Source: Methanothrix sp. (GTDB taxonomy: Archaea > Halobacteriota > Methanosarcinia > Methanotrichales > Methanotrichaceae). From it: a stretch of 28,197 bases of DNA. The notes beneath the pieces are model-generated. The model was not told the DNA's origin. It worked only from the letters and a program-made list of their open reading frames with translations, and ran no database searches. The stretch lies in NCBI GenBank assembly GCA_012798025.1, contig JAAZNX010000204.1, positions 1-28,197 of the forward strand, in the 5' to 3' direction. Below are positions 21,459 through 28,197 of this stretch, one piece after another. A program made the position numbers and the translations under genes. Position 1 is the stretch's first letter, and each line of letters starts with the position of its first letter.

Positions 21459-22082
21459 CTACAGCGGAGCCATTCTCGGCAATATGTTGGGATTTATCCC
21501 CTTAGCCAGTTGTGTGACGTCCTTGAATTTACTCGTCGAAGACGCTGCAGGCTGCTCGGTGGTCTGTGCACCATTGGCGCCCTGCTGTGCTAGTGGTGCA
21601 GCTTCTTGAACGGTCTCCACAGCGTTGACCTTCGCTGGCGTATAGCCAGAGGTGTCCGGGCTGATCATGGTGGCAGCAAACTCGCCTTTGGCAGCATGGC
21701 CGCTGCTCTCAGATCGAACGTAGGCTCCGGCAATCGAGCCTTCTACAACGGTGCCGCTCATGAATGTCGAAGCCAGGACATCGCCCTGTATTGCAGCAAG
21801 GGAGAGGTAAATCTCATTGCCAGACAGCGACCCCGCAACTGCTCCGTTCCATGGATCGTCGCCCTCGAACTTGGCCAGACCAAAGAGGGACTGCCCGGAC
21901 TGGTTCAGAGCCATGATCACATCAATGCCTGCCAAAGAGACCTTCCAGATTCCCTGCACGATTATAGGAGCCTTCGTCTGGTTCCCAAGTGCCTGAGAGG
22001 CGTCCTCGGCCATTGCAGGGGAGATCGAAGCTCCGAATGTAAATAGAAAGATCGCAATCAATGCATTTAGTTTCATCGTCAT
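21459..22082 (-). CDS. Secreted protein of unknown function
   Basis: A 207-residue exported protein. The signal peptide (MTMKLNALIAIFLFTFGASI, cleaved after AMA near 25) precedes a beta-rich domain at about 40-140: GIWKVSLAGIDVIMALNQSG, then LFGLAKFEGDDPWNGAVAGS and IYLSLAAIQGDVLASTFMSG, a strand pattern that looks like a small barrel. A low-complexity Ala/Gln/Thr/Ser tail follows (about 150-190). The start is ATG 22082, because gagggt lies 7 bases upstream; the in-frame ATG 22097 overlaps the ribosome-binding site. It diverges from mch. No family is recognised. Confidence 0.75.
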   Translation of the reverse strand: MTMKLNALIAIFLFTFGASISPAMAEDASQALGNQTKAPIIVQGIWKVSLAGIDVIMALNQSGQSLFGLAKFEGDDPWNGAVAGSLSGNEIYLSLAAIQGDVLASTFMSGTVVEGSIAGAYVRSESSGHAAKGEFAATMISPDTSGYTPAKVNAVETVQEAAPLAQQGANGAQTTEQPAASSTSKFKDVTQLAKGINPNILPRMAPL

Positions 22083-22110
22083 AGCACAACCCTCCATTTA
22101 TCTGCTCTAT

Positions 22111-22147
22111 CTATTTAAGCTGATCTTCATGGATACCTCTTTATATT
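22111..22147. promoter_or_regulatory. Divergent promoters for the secreted-protein gene and mch
   Basis: For the minus-strand gene, cttaaatag (read on that strand, 22111-22119) gives a transcription start near 22090. For mch, tttatatt (about 22139-22146) gives a start near 22166, followed by ggagga and aggtga (22165-22176) before ATG 22186. The two TATA elements are only about 25 bases apart, so the promoters may compete or share regulators. Confidence 0.5.
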
Positions 22148-22185
22148 GCCTTTTGCTCCTCTGAGGAGGAAGGTGACCTGGCTTG

Positions 22186-23148
22186 ATGGGAATCAACGAG
22201 ATGGGATTCGAGGTATTCGAAGAGATGCTCGACTACGAGGACGAGCTGCAAATCGAGGTTCACGAGCTTGAGAACGGCACAGTGGTTGTTGATGCCGGTG
22301 TGGAAGCGCGAGGCGGAATCGGGGCTGGAATATACCTGAGTCGCATTTGCATGGCCGACCTCTCGGACATTCAGCTGACACCCTGCGAGATCAATGGCGT
22401 TCTGCTCCCAGGAGTGCAGGTGGCAACTGATTACCCTGCGGTCTCTTGTATGGCATCGCAATGCGCCATGTGGCAGGTCAAGGCGGAAAAGTATTTTGCC
22501 ATGGGCAGCGGGCCCGCGCGTGTGCTCGCGCGCAAGACCCGTGACCTCTACGAGAAGATAGGCTTTGAGGAGTTCTCAGATGTGGGCGTTCTGGTCCTGG
22601 AGTCCAACAAGTTGCCGGATGCGAAGATCTCATCCCAGATCGCTCAAAATTGCAACATAGATCCCGCAGACCTGCGGTTGGCCGTCGCTCCCACAAATTC
22701 CGTGGCAGGACTGGTGCAGGTCTCAGCTCGCGTAGTTGAAACCGGGCTGCACAAGCTCTTCACAATGGGCTTTGACATCACTACCATCAAGAGCGGTTGG
22801 GGCAGGGCGCCCATCTCACCGATTGCGGGCGATGCTACCATGTGCATGGGCTCATCCAACGATGCCATAATCTACGGCGGAGAGACCTATTACACTCTTA
22901 GTTACGAGAACGTCGCTGAGCTGCAGCAGTATCTGAGAGGTTTGCCGTCATCAGCATCCCGTGACTACGGAATGCCTTTCTACAAGATCTTCAAGGCAGC
23001 CGGCTTTGATTTCTTCAAGGTTGACCACAACGTCTTCGCCCCTGCCAAGGTAGTGATGAATGAGACCCAATCTCGACGGACATTTGTGAGCGGCAGAGTA
23101 AATCCAGAAGTGCTCATGGATTCCTTCAATCTGGAGGTCATAAAATAG
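22186..23148 (+). CDS. mch: Methenyltetrahydromethanopterin cyclohydrolase
   Basis: A 320-residue cytoplasmic enzyme that interconverts N5-formyl- and N5,N10-methenyl-tetrahydromethanopterin (or -sarcinapterin), a central one-carbon step in methanogenesis and in its oxidative reverse. The family block YPAVSCMASQCAMWQVKAEK (about 83-102) followed by YFAMGSGPAR is diagnostic. R182 and E185 (ARVVETG) fall in the RxxE arrangement described for the catalytic pair of the Archaeoglobus enzyme. The length is normal. ATG 22186 is chosen over the adjacent TTG 22183 because aggtga (22171-22176) is 9 bases upstream. It is monocistronic with a hairpin behind it. Presence supports a methanogen or related methyl-branch archaeon. 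Confidence 0.97.
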   Translation: MGINEMGFEVFEEMLDYEDELQIEVHELENGTVVVDAGVEARGGIGAGIYLSRICMADLSDIQLTPCEINGVLLPGVQVATDYPAVSCMASQCAMWQVKAEKYFAMGSGPARVLARKTRDLYEKIGFEEFSDVGVLVLESNKLPDAKISSQIAQNCNIDPADLRLAVAPTNSVAGLVQVSARVVETGLHKLFTMGFDITTIKSGWGRAPISPIAGDATMCMGSSNDAIIYGGETYYTLSYENVAELQQYLRGLPSSASRDYGMPFYKIFKAAGFDFFKVDHNVFAPAKVVMNETQSRRTFVSGRVNPEVLMDSFNLEVIK

Positions 23149-23149
23149 A

Positions 23150-23170
23150 ACTTTTGGGCTCTCCAAAAGT
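23150..23170 (+). terminator. Hairpin after mch
   Basis: Perfect 8-bp arms acttttgg (23150-23157) and ccaaaagt (23163-23170) with a 5-base loop start 2 bases after the mch stop. A short pyrimidine run (cctttc) follows. It probably ends or stabilises the mch transcript. Confidence 0.6.
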
Positions 23171-23366
23171 CCTTTCATGGTCACTGTTATCTCGAATCCT
23201 GGCAACCATGCCACATCATCGGGCGCCGCGATCTCTCAGGAGACCTCGATTGCTTTCGAGCTCACCTAAATGTTTGGGATGCGCAATTCGACTCGCTGAA
23301 GCCCTTCGCACCCCAGTGTGGAATGGATCCCCACGCGAAGCGAGCGATGGACTCTGATCCTAGACA

Positions 23367-23429
23367 AGATCCGTCTACTCATCGGACAGATCCGTCTACT
23401 CATCGGACAGATCCGTCTACTCATCGGAT
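23367..23429. repeat. Three-copy 21-bp tandem repeat at the end of the coiled-coil gene
   Basis: Three head-to-tail 21-bp units (starting 23367, 23388 and 23409; shared core atccgtctactcatcgga) differ only at the last base of the third. Read on the minus strand each unit encodes SDE-stop-TDL, so the first copy met by the ribosome supplies the last codons and the stop of the 80-residue coiled-coil gene, and two further copies of codons plus stop follow it. Between the mch hairpin and the array (23171-23366) I see no supported gene; a 30-codon ATG frame at 23177-23269 has no family resemblance. Confidence 0.85.
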
Positions 23430-23659
23430 TCGGAGAGAGCTAATTCAAGGCCTTTGATCAATTCCTCCATTAGTGGTGCAACCTTCTCCTTCATCTCAGG
23501 ATGTGAGCTCAATAGCGTATTTATGGTTATCATGGAGCCAATCGTACTCATATTGGAATTCAGCTCTGATAGCTCCTCGCATATGTTTTCAAGCTCTTCT
23601 GAGATCTCCATCAGCGATTCATTGAGATCTTTCATCTGAACCTCTTTTGACTTTGCCAT
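23417..23659 (-). CDS. Small acidic coiled-coil protein
   Basis: An 80-residue protein with heptad-like hydrophobic spacing from about 12 to 45 (LNESLMEISEELENICEELS), then MKEKVAPLMEELIKGLELAL as a second amphipathic helix. It is strongly acidic, with no signal peptide or membrane segment. Such proteins are often small oligomeric adaptors; no family is recognised. A TATA-like catttaatta about 25 bases before ATG 23659 (23683-23692) suggests a leaderless transcript; ATG 23635 with gaggt upstream is an alternative. Its stop lies within a 21-bp tandem repeat. It diverges from the trp operon. Confidence 0.65.
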   Translation of the reverse strand: MAKSKEVQMKDLNESLMEISEELENICEELSELNSNMSTIGSMITINTLLSSHPEMKEKVAPLMEELIKGLELALSESDE

Positions 23660-23746
23660 GATCTGCGATAATGGTGATCTGTTAATTAAATGCTAGCATT
23701 CACCACAGATCATTTGATGGCAGACTATAACCTATAATGCGCAATC

Positions 23747-23792
23747 TTTAAATACATTGTATCTTTTAACTCAGTAAAGTACAATATTATAC
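23747..23792 (+). promoter_or_regulatory. trp operon promoter with two palindromic elements
   Basis: A TATA-like ctttaaatac (about 23746-23755) gives a transcription start near 23780. Overlapping its 3' end is the palindrome atacattgtat (23752-23762, perfect 5-bp arms about one central base). Across the expected start lies the near-palindrome GTACAATATTATAC (23779-23792, 12 of 14 symmetrical). Both contain TACA/TGTA-type half-sites, which recall the TGTACA boxes bound by the archaeal tryptophan regulator TrpY. Binding here is inference; no trpY-like gene lies in the window. Confidence 0.5.
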
Positions 23793-23801
23793 ATTAAATC
23801 G

Positions 23802-24836
23802 GTGATCACTTTGGATTATCTTCAAAAGATCGTAGATGGACACGACCTGAGTGTCGAGGAGGCTGAGGCTCTGCTGGGCGATGTCTTCACCTCTGCAACT
23901 GATGCGCAGATTGGAGCTCTGCTCATTGCCCTTCGCATGAAGGGCGAGACCGTCTCTGAGATTGCAGGCTTTGCCAGGAAGATGAGAAGCTCTGCAGTTC
24001 GTATCAACCCACGGGTAAAGGGCATCCTTGTGGACACCTGCGGCACAGGTGGGGACGCTACCAACACAATAAACGTGAGCACTGCAGCTGCCATAGTCAC
24101 AGCAGCCTGTGGCGTTCCCGTGGCCAAGCACGGCAACTACGCAGTTAGCTCGAAATGCGGAAGTGCCAACGTTCTTTCGGAACTTGGCGTGAACATATCT
24201 CCCCAGCCCGAGGCGGTCCAAAATATGATCGAGACCTTTGGAATCGGATTCATGCTGGCCCCGCTCTTTCACCCAGCCATGAAACGCGTGGGTCCCATCA
24301 GACGGGAGCTGAAGATGCGCACCATCTTCAACATATTAGGCCCGCTAACCAACCCTGCCGGCGCAAAGGCGCAGTTGATCGGGGTATACGACCCAAAGCT
24401 TTGCGAGAAGCTGGCTCACGTGCTCAAGATACTTGGAACCGAGCGGGCGATGGTCGTGCATGGAATGGGCATGGACGAGATCACGAACACCGGCAAAACC
24501 ATAGTGTCAGAGCTTAAAGACGAAAAGGTGTTAAACTACACACTTCATCCACAGGATTTTGGCTATGCTGTGGCCAAAGTGAAGGATATCTCCGGGGGAA
24601 CGCCAGGGGACAACGCCAGAAAGCTGGTGGAGGTGATGCAGGGCGAGCGATCCCGGGCCAGGGATATCATCGCAATGAACTCAGGTGCTGCCGTCTATGT
24701 GTCCGGCCTGGCCCAAACTCTTGCAGAAGGCATTGAGTTCTCTGAAGATGCAATTGATTCCGGAAAGGCTCTCAAAACCTTGAAGCAGATGGTGGACATC
24801 AATGGTGAGCCTGAGAAGCTCGAGAGGTTCCTGTGA
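23802..24836 (+). CDS. trpD: Anthranilate phosphoribosyltransferase
   Basis: A 344-residue cytoplasmic enzyme that joins anthranilate to PRPP, giving phosphoribosylanthranilate, the second step of tryptophan synthesis. The PRPP-binding GTGGD motif is at 81-85 (DTCGTGGDATNTINVSTAAA, 78-97), with KHGN (109-112) and the Mg-binding Asp-Glu in GMGMDEIT (about 223-224). The length is typical. It starts at GTG 23802 without a strong ribosome-binding site and leads the operon; its stop overlaps the trpF GTG by 4 bases. Order here is trpD-F-E-G-C, so the transferase precedes the synthase that supplies its substrate. Confidence 0.97.
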   Translation: MITLDYLQKIVDGHDLSVEEAEALLGDVFTSATDAQIGALLIALRMKGETVSEIAGFARKMRSSAVRINPRVKGILVDTCGTGGDATNTINVSTAAAIVTAACGVPVAKHGNYAVSSKCGSANVLSELGVNISPQPEAVQNMIETFGIGFMLAPLFHPAMKRVGPIRRELKMRTIFNILGPLTNPAGAKAQLIGVYDPKLCEKLAHVLKILGTERAMVVHGMGMDEITNTGKTIVSELKDEKVLNYTLHPQDFGYAVAKVKDISGGTPGDNARKLVEVMQGERSRARDIIAMNSGAAVYVSGLAQTLAEGIEFSEDAIDSGKALKTLKQMVDINGEPEKLERFL

Positions 24837-25459
24837 CCCGTGTCAAGATCTGCGGCCTGACCGATCGACGCGACCTCGAATATGCTCTGGCAGCCGGCGC
24901 AGATGCTGTAGGCTTTGTGGTTGAGATTGAGCGATCCTGCCATTGCATAACCGCAAAAAAAGCACGCGCGTTGATCGAGTGCATTCCTGTATTTGTAAAT
25001 AGCGTGGCAGTCATCTCGCCCCCGGATTTGGACGACGCAGTCCGTCTCTCTCGGGAGACGAACGCTGACCTTCTGCAGGTCCACAGCACCCTTGGCCCTG
25101 ATGAGGTCTGCGCCTTGAGGAGGATGGTGCCCCAGAAGATCATCGCCGCAGCAGCTCCAGGATCAAAGGACGCTCGCCTGTTTGAGGGCGCAGCCGATGC
25201 GGTCCTCCTTGACACGCTCAAAGATGGAATGCTTGGTGGGTCGGGTGAGACTCACAACTGGGACTTGAGCGCTGCCCTTGCCAAGAGCCTACAGCTTCCA
25301 GTGATCCTGGCCGGGGGTTTGAATCCGTCCAATGTTAAAGAGGCAATTTTAAGGGTGCGACCATACGCCGTGGACGTATCCAGCGGAGTGGAAACCGATG
25401 GCATGAAGGATCCGTCTAAGATGAAAGCCTTTGTGGATCAGGTGAGATCATGTCCCTAG
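24833..25459 (+). CDS. trpF: Phosphoribosylanthranilate isomerase
   Basis: A 208-residue TIM-barrel enzyme catalysing the Amadori rearrangement of phosphoribosylanthranilate to CdRP. The general base is C7 (VKICGLT) and the general acid is D127 (VLLDT). The phosphate-binding end contains ILAGGLNPSNV (about 163-173) and VDVSSGVE (about 184-191), both family signatures. It starts at GTG 24833, overlapping the trpD stop by 4 bases, and overlaps trpE by 10 bases, so it is translationally coupled on both sides. It is a stand-alone gene, not fused to trpC as in some bacteria. Confidence 0.96.
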   Translation: MTRVKICGLTDRRDLEYALAAGADAVGFVVEIERSCHCITAKKARALIECIPVFVNSVAVISPPDLDDAVRLSRETNADLLQVHSTLGPDEVCALRRMVPQKIIAAAAPGSKDARLFEGAADAVLLDTLKDGMLGGSGETHNWDLSAALAKSLQLPVILAGGLNPSNVKEAILRVRPYAVDVSSGVETDGMKDPSKMKAFVDQVRSCP

Positions 25460-26892
25460 AACCGGTACTTGTGGACGTATCCGACAAGGTCAGTGTAGAT
25501 GCGCCGCTTTCGCTTTATCTGGCCCTTAGGCAGCGCAGATATCCATATCTCCTCGAATCAGTCGAGAAGTCGGGCAACAGAGCGCGCTTCTCCTTCGTGG
25601 GGGCCGATCCTTCAGCTCTTGTGACAATCAAGAACCGCCATCTAACCATGGAATTCTTCAATGGCGGAAAGGAGCAGATGAAGGAGCGCCTCTCCAGTTG
25701 CATTGACGTTCAGGAGCTGGGCTCAAGACTTTCAGGCCAGATCAAAGAAGGCTTTGACCTCTTCGATGCCCTGCGCGCCTCCATCCCCTGCCGAAGATGC
25801 CAGGACGTCAACGGCTTTGGGAGGCAGGTATTTTTCGGGGGTGGCATAGGCTATCTGGCATACGACCTGGTCAAGGAACGCCTGGGCAAAAAATCATGCT
25901 CCTCCACGCCCGATGCACAGTTCGCAGTAGCTGAGAGCACCTTCATATTCGATCACCTCATGAGAAAGGTCTACTTTGCAGTAGCCCCCATATTTCCCGG
26001 GGCCAAGACAGACCTGATCGAGATAATCGAGGGCATAGACCCCGAGGACGACGAGACCGACGAGCTTGAAGGTGAACTGATAGGCGCAGGAGACGCTGAT
26101 CGCTATATGAAGGGGGTCCTCAGGTCCAAAGTTCACATTATGGACGGGGATATCTTTCAGGTAGTTTTGGCCAGGTCAGCGAAGGTGAGGTGCACAAATC
26201 CCGTTGGGCTTTACCGCAGGCTGCGCAGCATAAACCCCAGCCCTTATACATATCTCTTCGAGTTTGGCGATCTCTCCATTGTGGGTGCATCTCCTGAGAC
26301 GCTGTTTTGCGCATTTGCGGGCAAGCTCAAAGTGAACCCCATTGCAGGAACTTGCCCGCGCGGAAAAACTGCAGAGGAGGATGATGCTCTGGCCAGGGTC
26401 ATGCTTGAGGATGAGAAGGAGAGGGCCGAACACGTCATGCTGGTAGATCTAGGCCGCAATGACGTGCGGTCGGTCTGCCGCTCAGGAACTGTCAGAGTGG
26501 AGGACTTCATGTCAGTTCTGAGGTACTCCCACGTGCAGCACATAGAGACCACAGTCGTTGGAAGTCTTCGCGAGGAGTGCGACCAGTTCGATGCGGCACG
26601 TTCCGTCTTTCCCGCTGGTACCCTCTCCGGAGCACCCAAGTTGCGGGCCATGGAGATCATCGATGAGCTGGAAGAAGAGCCGCGGGGCCTTTATGGAGGT
26701 GGTATCGGCTACTTCTCCGTTGATGGTAGTGCGGACTTCGCCATAGCCATTCGAAGCATCCTTCTGCAAAATGACATTGCTTCAGTGCAGGCAGGTGCAG
26801 GCATTGTGGCCGACTCCGACCCAATCAGAGAGTATCAGGAGACCGAACGAAAGATGGCGGCGATGAAGCGCGCTCTTGGGGTGGCTGAATGA
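25450..26892 (+). CDS. trpE: Anthranilate synthase component I
   Basis: A 480-residue chorismate-utilising enzyme that makes anthranilate from chorismate, with ammonia supplied by TrpG. The LLES motif at 34-37 (YPYLLESVEK) is the feedback tryptophan-binding element of TrpE, so the enzyme is probably inhibited by tryptophan. Catalytic-domain signatures include DGDIFQVVLAR (about 232-242), SIVGASPETLF, NPIAGTCPRGKT (about 296-307) and the FPAGTLSGAPKLRAM block (about 386-400). The LLES element separates it from PabB. It overlaps trpF by 10 bases and trpG by 4. Confidence 0.97.
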   Translation: MSLEPVLVDVSDKVSVDAPLSLYLALRQRRYPYLLESVEKSGNRARFSFVGADPSALVTIKNRHLTMEFFNGGKEQMKERLSSCIDVQELGSRLSGQIKEGFDLFDALRASIPCRRCQDVNGFGRQVFFGGGIGYLAYDLVKERLGKKSCSSTPDAQFAVAESTFIFDHLMRKVYFAVAPIFPGAKTDLIEIIEGIDPEDDETDELEGELIGAGDADRYMKGVLRSKVHIMDGDIFQVVLARSAKVRCTNPVGLYRRLRSINPSPYTYLFEFGDLSIVGASPETLFCAFAGKLKVNPIAGTCPRGKTAEEDDALARVMLEDEKERAEHVMLVDLGRNDVRSVCRSGTVRVEDFMSVLRYSHVQHIETTVVGSLREECDQFDAARSVFPAGTLSGAPKLRAMEIIDELEEEPRGLYGGGIGYFSVDGSADFAIAIRSILLQNDIASVQAGAGIVADSDPIREYQETERKMAAMKRALGVAE

Positions 26893-27479
26893 CCGCAAGC
26901 AGGCCCATACTCTTCGTGGACAACCATGACTCCTTTGTCTGGAATCTTGTGGACTACGTCTCCCAGTTTTACGAGAGTACCATCGTCCGCTCCAATCAGA
27001 TCCGGATTTCAGAAGTGAAGGGCATGAAGCCCCTGGGAATCGTCATATCGCCAGGGCCCGGCCATCCAGCCAATCCAAGGGATATCGGAAGCTGCCTGGA
27101 GATCATCCGACTGTTTGAATGTACGCCCATCCTGGGAGTCTGCCTGGGCCATCAGGCCATGAATCTGGTCTACGGAGGCACCATCTCTCACACGAAGCCT
27201 CTGCACGGCAAAACCTCAGAGATTTTGCATGACGGGCTTGGCATCTTCAGGGGTGTGGAAAATCCAATATTGGGTGGTCGATATCATTCCCTTTCAGTAG
27301 ATCGACTCGCTCCCGAAATGGTGATCTCGGCCACCACCGCAGACGGGGTAGTTATGGGCATTCGACACAAGACCAGGCCCCACTGCGGCGTCCAGTTCCA
27401 TCCCGAGTCCGTGCTCACGCCCTCGGGAATGAAGATCATCTCCAACTGGGTGCAAGATGTGATCGGATGCACCAAGTAG
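26889..27479 (+). CDS. trpG: Anthranilate synthase component II (glutamine amidotransferase)
   Basis: A 196-residue class I glutamine amidotransferase that releases ammonia from glutamine for TrpE. The catalytic triad is C85 (LGVCLGHQAM), H171 and E173 (FHPES). The opening VDNHDSFVWNLVDYV and SPGPGHP (about 54-60) are typical. It is a separate gene rather than a TrpG-TrpD fusion. It begins with ATG overlapping the trpE stop by 4 bases, and its 3' end overlaps trpC by 13 bases. It could serve PabB as well, but linkage favours TrpE. Confidence 0.97.
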   Translation: MTASRPILFVDNHDSFVWNLVDYVSQFYESTIVRSNQIRISEVKGMKPLGIVISPGPGHPANPRDIGSCLEIIRLFECTPILGVCLGHQAMNLVYGGTISHTKPLHGKTSEILHDGLGIFRGVENPILGGRYHSLSVDRLAPEMVISATTADGVVMGIRHKTRPHCGVQFHPESVLTPSGMKIISNWVQDVIGCTK

Positions 27480-28195
27480 TGGAGGGGATCATAAAAGCCT
27501 CAAGAGAGAGAGGCTTTGGACAGGTATCCTGGCCGAAGGATGAAGGCAGGGATTTGATAGCCTCGGCACGCGCTATGAGGGGCAGGGGTTACAATCCGAT
27601 CATTGCGGAGATCAAGCCAAAAGCCATTGGAAGGGCACTCACCGCTGATGAGGTTGCAGCTTATGCAAGATCCTATGCAAATAACAATGCCTGTTCAATT
27701 TCGGTCCTGACTGAGCCCACGTACTTCAAGGGTGCTCTGGAGAACGTCACCATTGCCAGAAGGACGAAGCTGCCGGTTTTGAGAAAGGACTTCATCTTCG
27801 ACGAGAGGCAGCTGGGGGAGGTCCAGGCAGACCTCGTGCTGCTGATAGCATCGCTTGGAATAGATCTGGGGCGTTTTGTAGAACATGCCGTGTCCTTGGG
27901 AATGGAGCCACTTGTGGAGGTTCATACCCCCGAAGAGTTGGAGGCTGCGCTGAAGACGGATTCGCGGATCATAGGGATCAACAACCGCAACCTGGATACC
28001 CTGGAAGTCGATCTTGGGACATTCGAGCGACTGGCCCCGCTGGCACTGGATGCAGGCGTGTTTTTAGTGGCAGAGAGTGGAGTTCATACCAGAGAAGAGG
28101 CCCAAAGGATGATGGATGCAGGGGCTGATGCACTGCTGATTGGGACTGCGCTGATGGACGGACCAGAGAGGCTGGCATGGCTCACCAGGCGATAG
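27467..28195 (+). CDS. trpC: Indole-3-glycerol phosphate synthase
   Basis: A 242-residue TIM-barrel enzyme that closes CdRP to indole-3-glycerol phosphate. The first catalytic Lys is K50 in IIAEIKPKA (the usual motif is AEIKxxSP; here KPKAIG takes the place of SPS), and the second is K107 in LRKDFI; the Glu in VAESGV (about 203-208) completes the set, with INNRNL (about 175-180) as family signature. It starts at ATG 27467 inside the end of trpG. The stop is at 28193-28195, two bases before the window ends, so the gene is complete while any trpB/trpA would lie beyond. Confidence 0.96.
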   Translation: MHQVVEGIIKASRERGFGQVSWPKDEGRDLIASARAMRGRGYNPIIAEIKPKAIGRALTADEVAAYARSYANNNACSISVLTEPTYFKGALENVTIARRTKLPVLRKDFIFDERQLGEVQADLVLLIASLGIDLGRFVEHAVSLGMEPLVEVHTPEELEAALKTDSRIIGINNRNLDTLEVDLGTFERLAPLALDAGVFLVAESGVHTREEAQRMMDAGADALLIGTALMDGPERLAWLTRR

Positions 28196-28197
28196 CA

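Overview
The window is archaeal and most likely comes from a methanogen of the Methanothrix (Methanosaeta)/Methanosarcinales type. The grounds are a complete methenyl-tetrahydromethanopterin cyclohydrolase gene (mch), an archaeal-style FtsZ, TATA boxes about 25 bases before many starts (several genes look leaderless), a FeoB split into two genes, and many secreted proteins rich in Asn-X-Thr/Ser sequons. The assignment is inferred from gene content; no rRNA or tRNA is present to confirm it.

Layout. 1-2008: a small winged-helix regulator and ftsZ. 2019-5200: a compact locus that looks DNA-repair related, with a HhH/endonuclease III-like protein diverging from a tight operon of a small winged-helix protein, a degenerate ATP-dependent DNA ligase homologue and a spore-photoproduct-lyase-like radical SAM protein. 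5468-10653: mostly exported proteins of unknown role (a Cna-B/SpaA-like surface protein, a DUF333-like protein, a PEGA-like protein, two others), interrupted by a DUF362-type 2x[4Fe-4S] protein and a 58-residue AbrB-like gene hidden in an alternative frame. 10836-12315: a HAD/soluble P-type-ATPase-like protein, then about 680 bases of weakly coding or decayed sequence.

12316-19106 is a metal-homeostasis island: feoA-feoA-feoB(G domain)-feoB(membrane)-small membrane protein, then a DtxR/MntR-type regulator and a CDF cation exporter, then two orphan FecB/BtuF-like binding proteins, the second without a signal peptide. The inferred logic is iron import by Feo, export by CDF, and control by the DtxR-like protein, with candidate operator half-sites just upstream of feoA. 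19187-22082 holds a rhomboid protease, an EamA-type transporter and another exported protein, separated by AT-rich intergenic DNA with short tandem repeats (15 bp and 21 bp units).

22186-23148 is mch, followed by a hairpin and a 21-bp triplication at the 3' end of a small coiled-coil gene. 23802-28195 is a translationally coupled tryptophan operon, trpD-trpF-trpE-trpG-trpC, with two palindromic elements in its promoter. The window ends two bases after the trpC stop, so trpB and trpA may follow outside it.

The most notable items are the ligase-like protein that has lost the catalytic lysine of motif I and the C-terminal OB domain yet remains an intact reading frame beside a radical SAM gene, the overlooked AbrB-like gene, the Feo/DtxR/CDF island with candidate operators, and the trp promoter palindromes.
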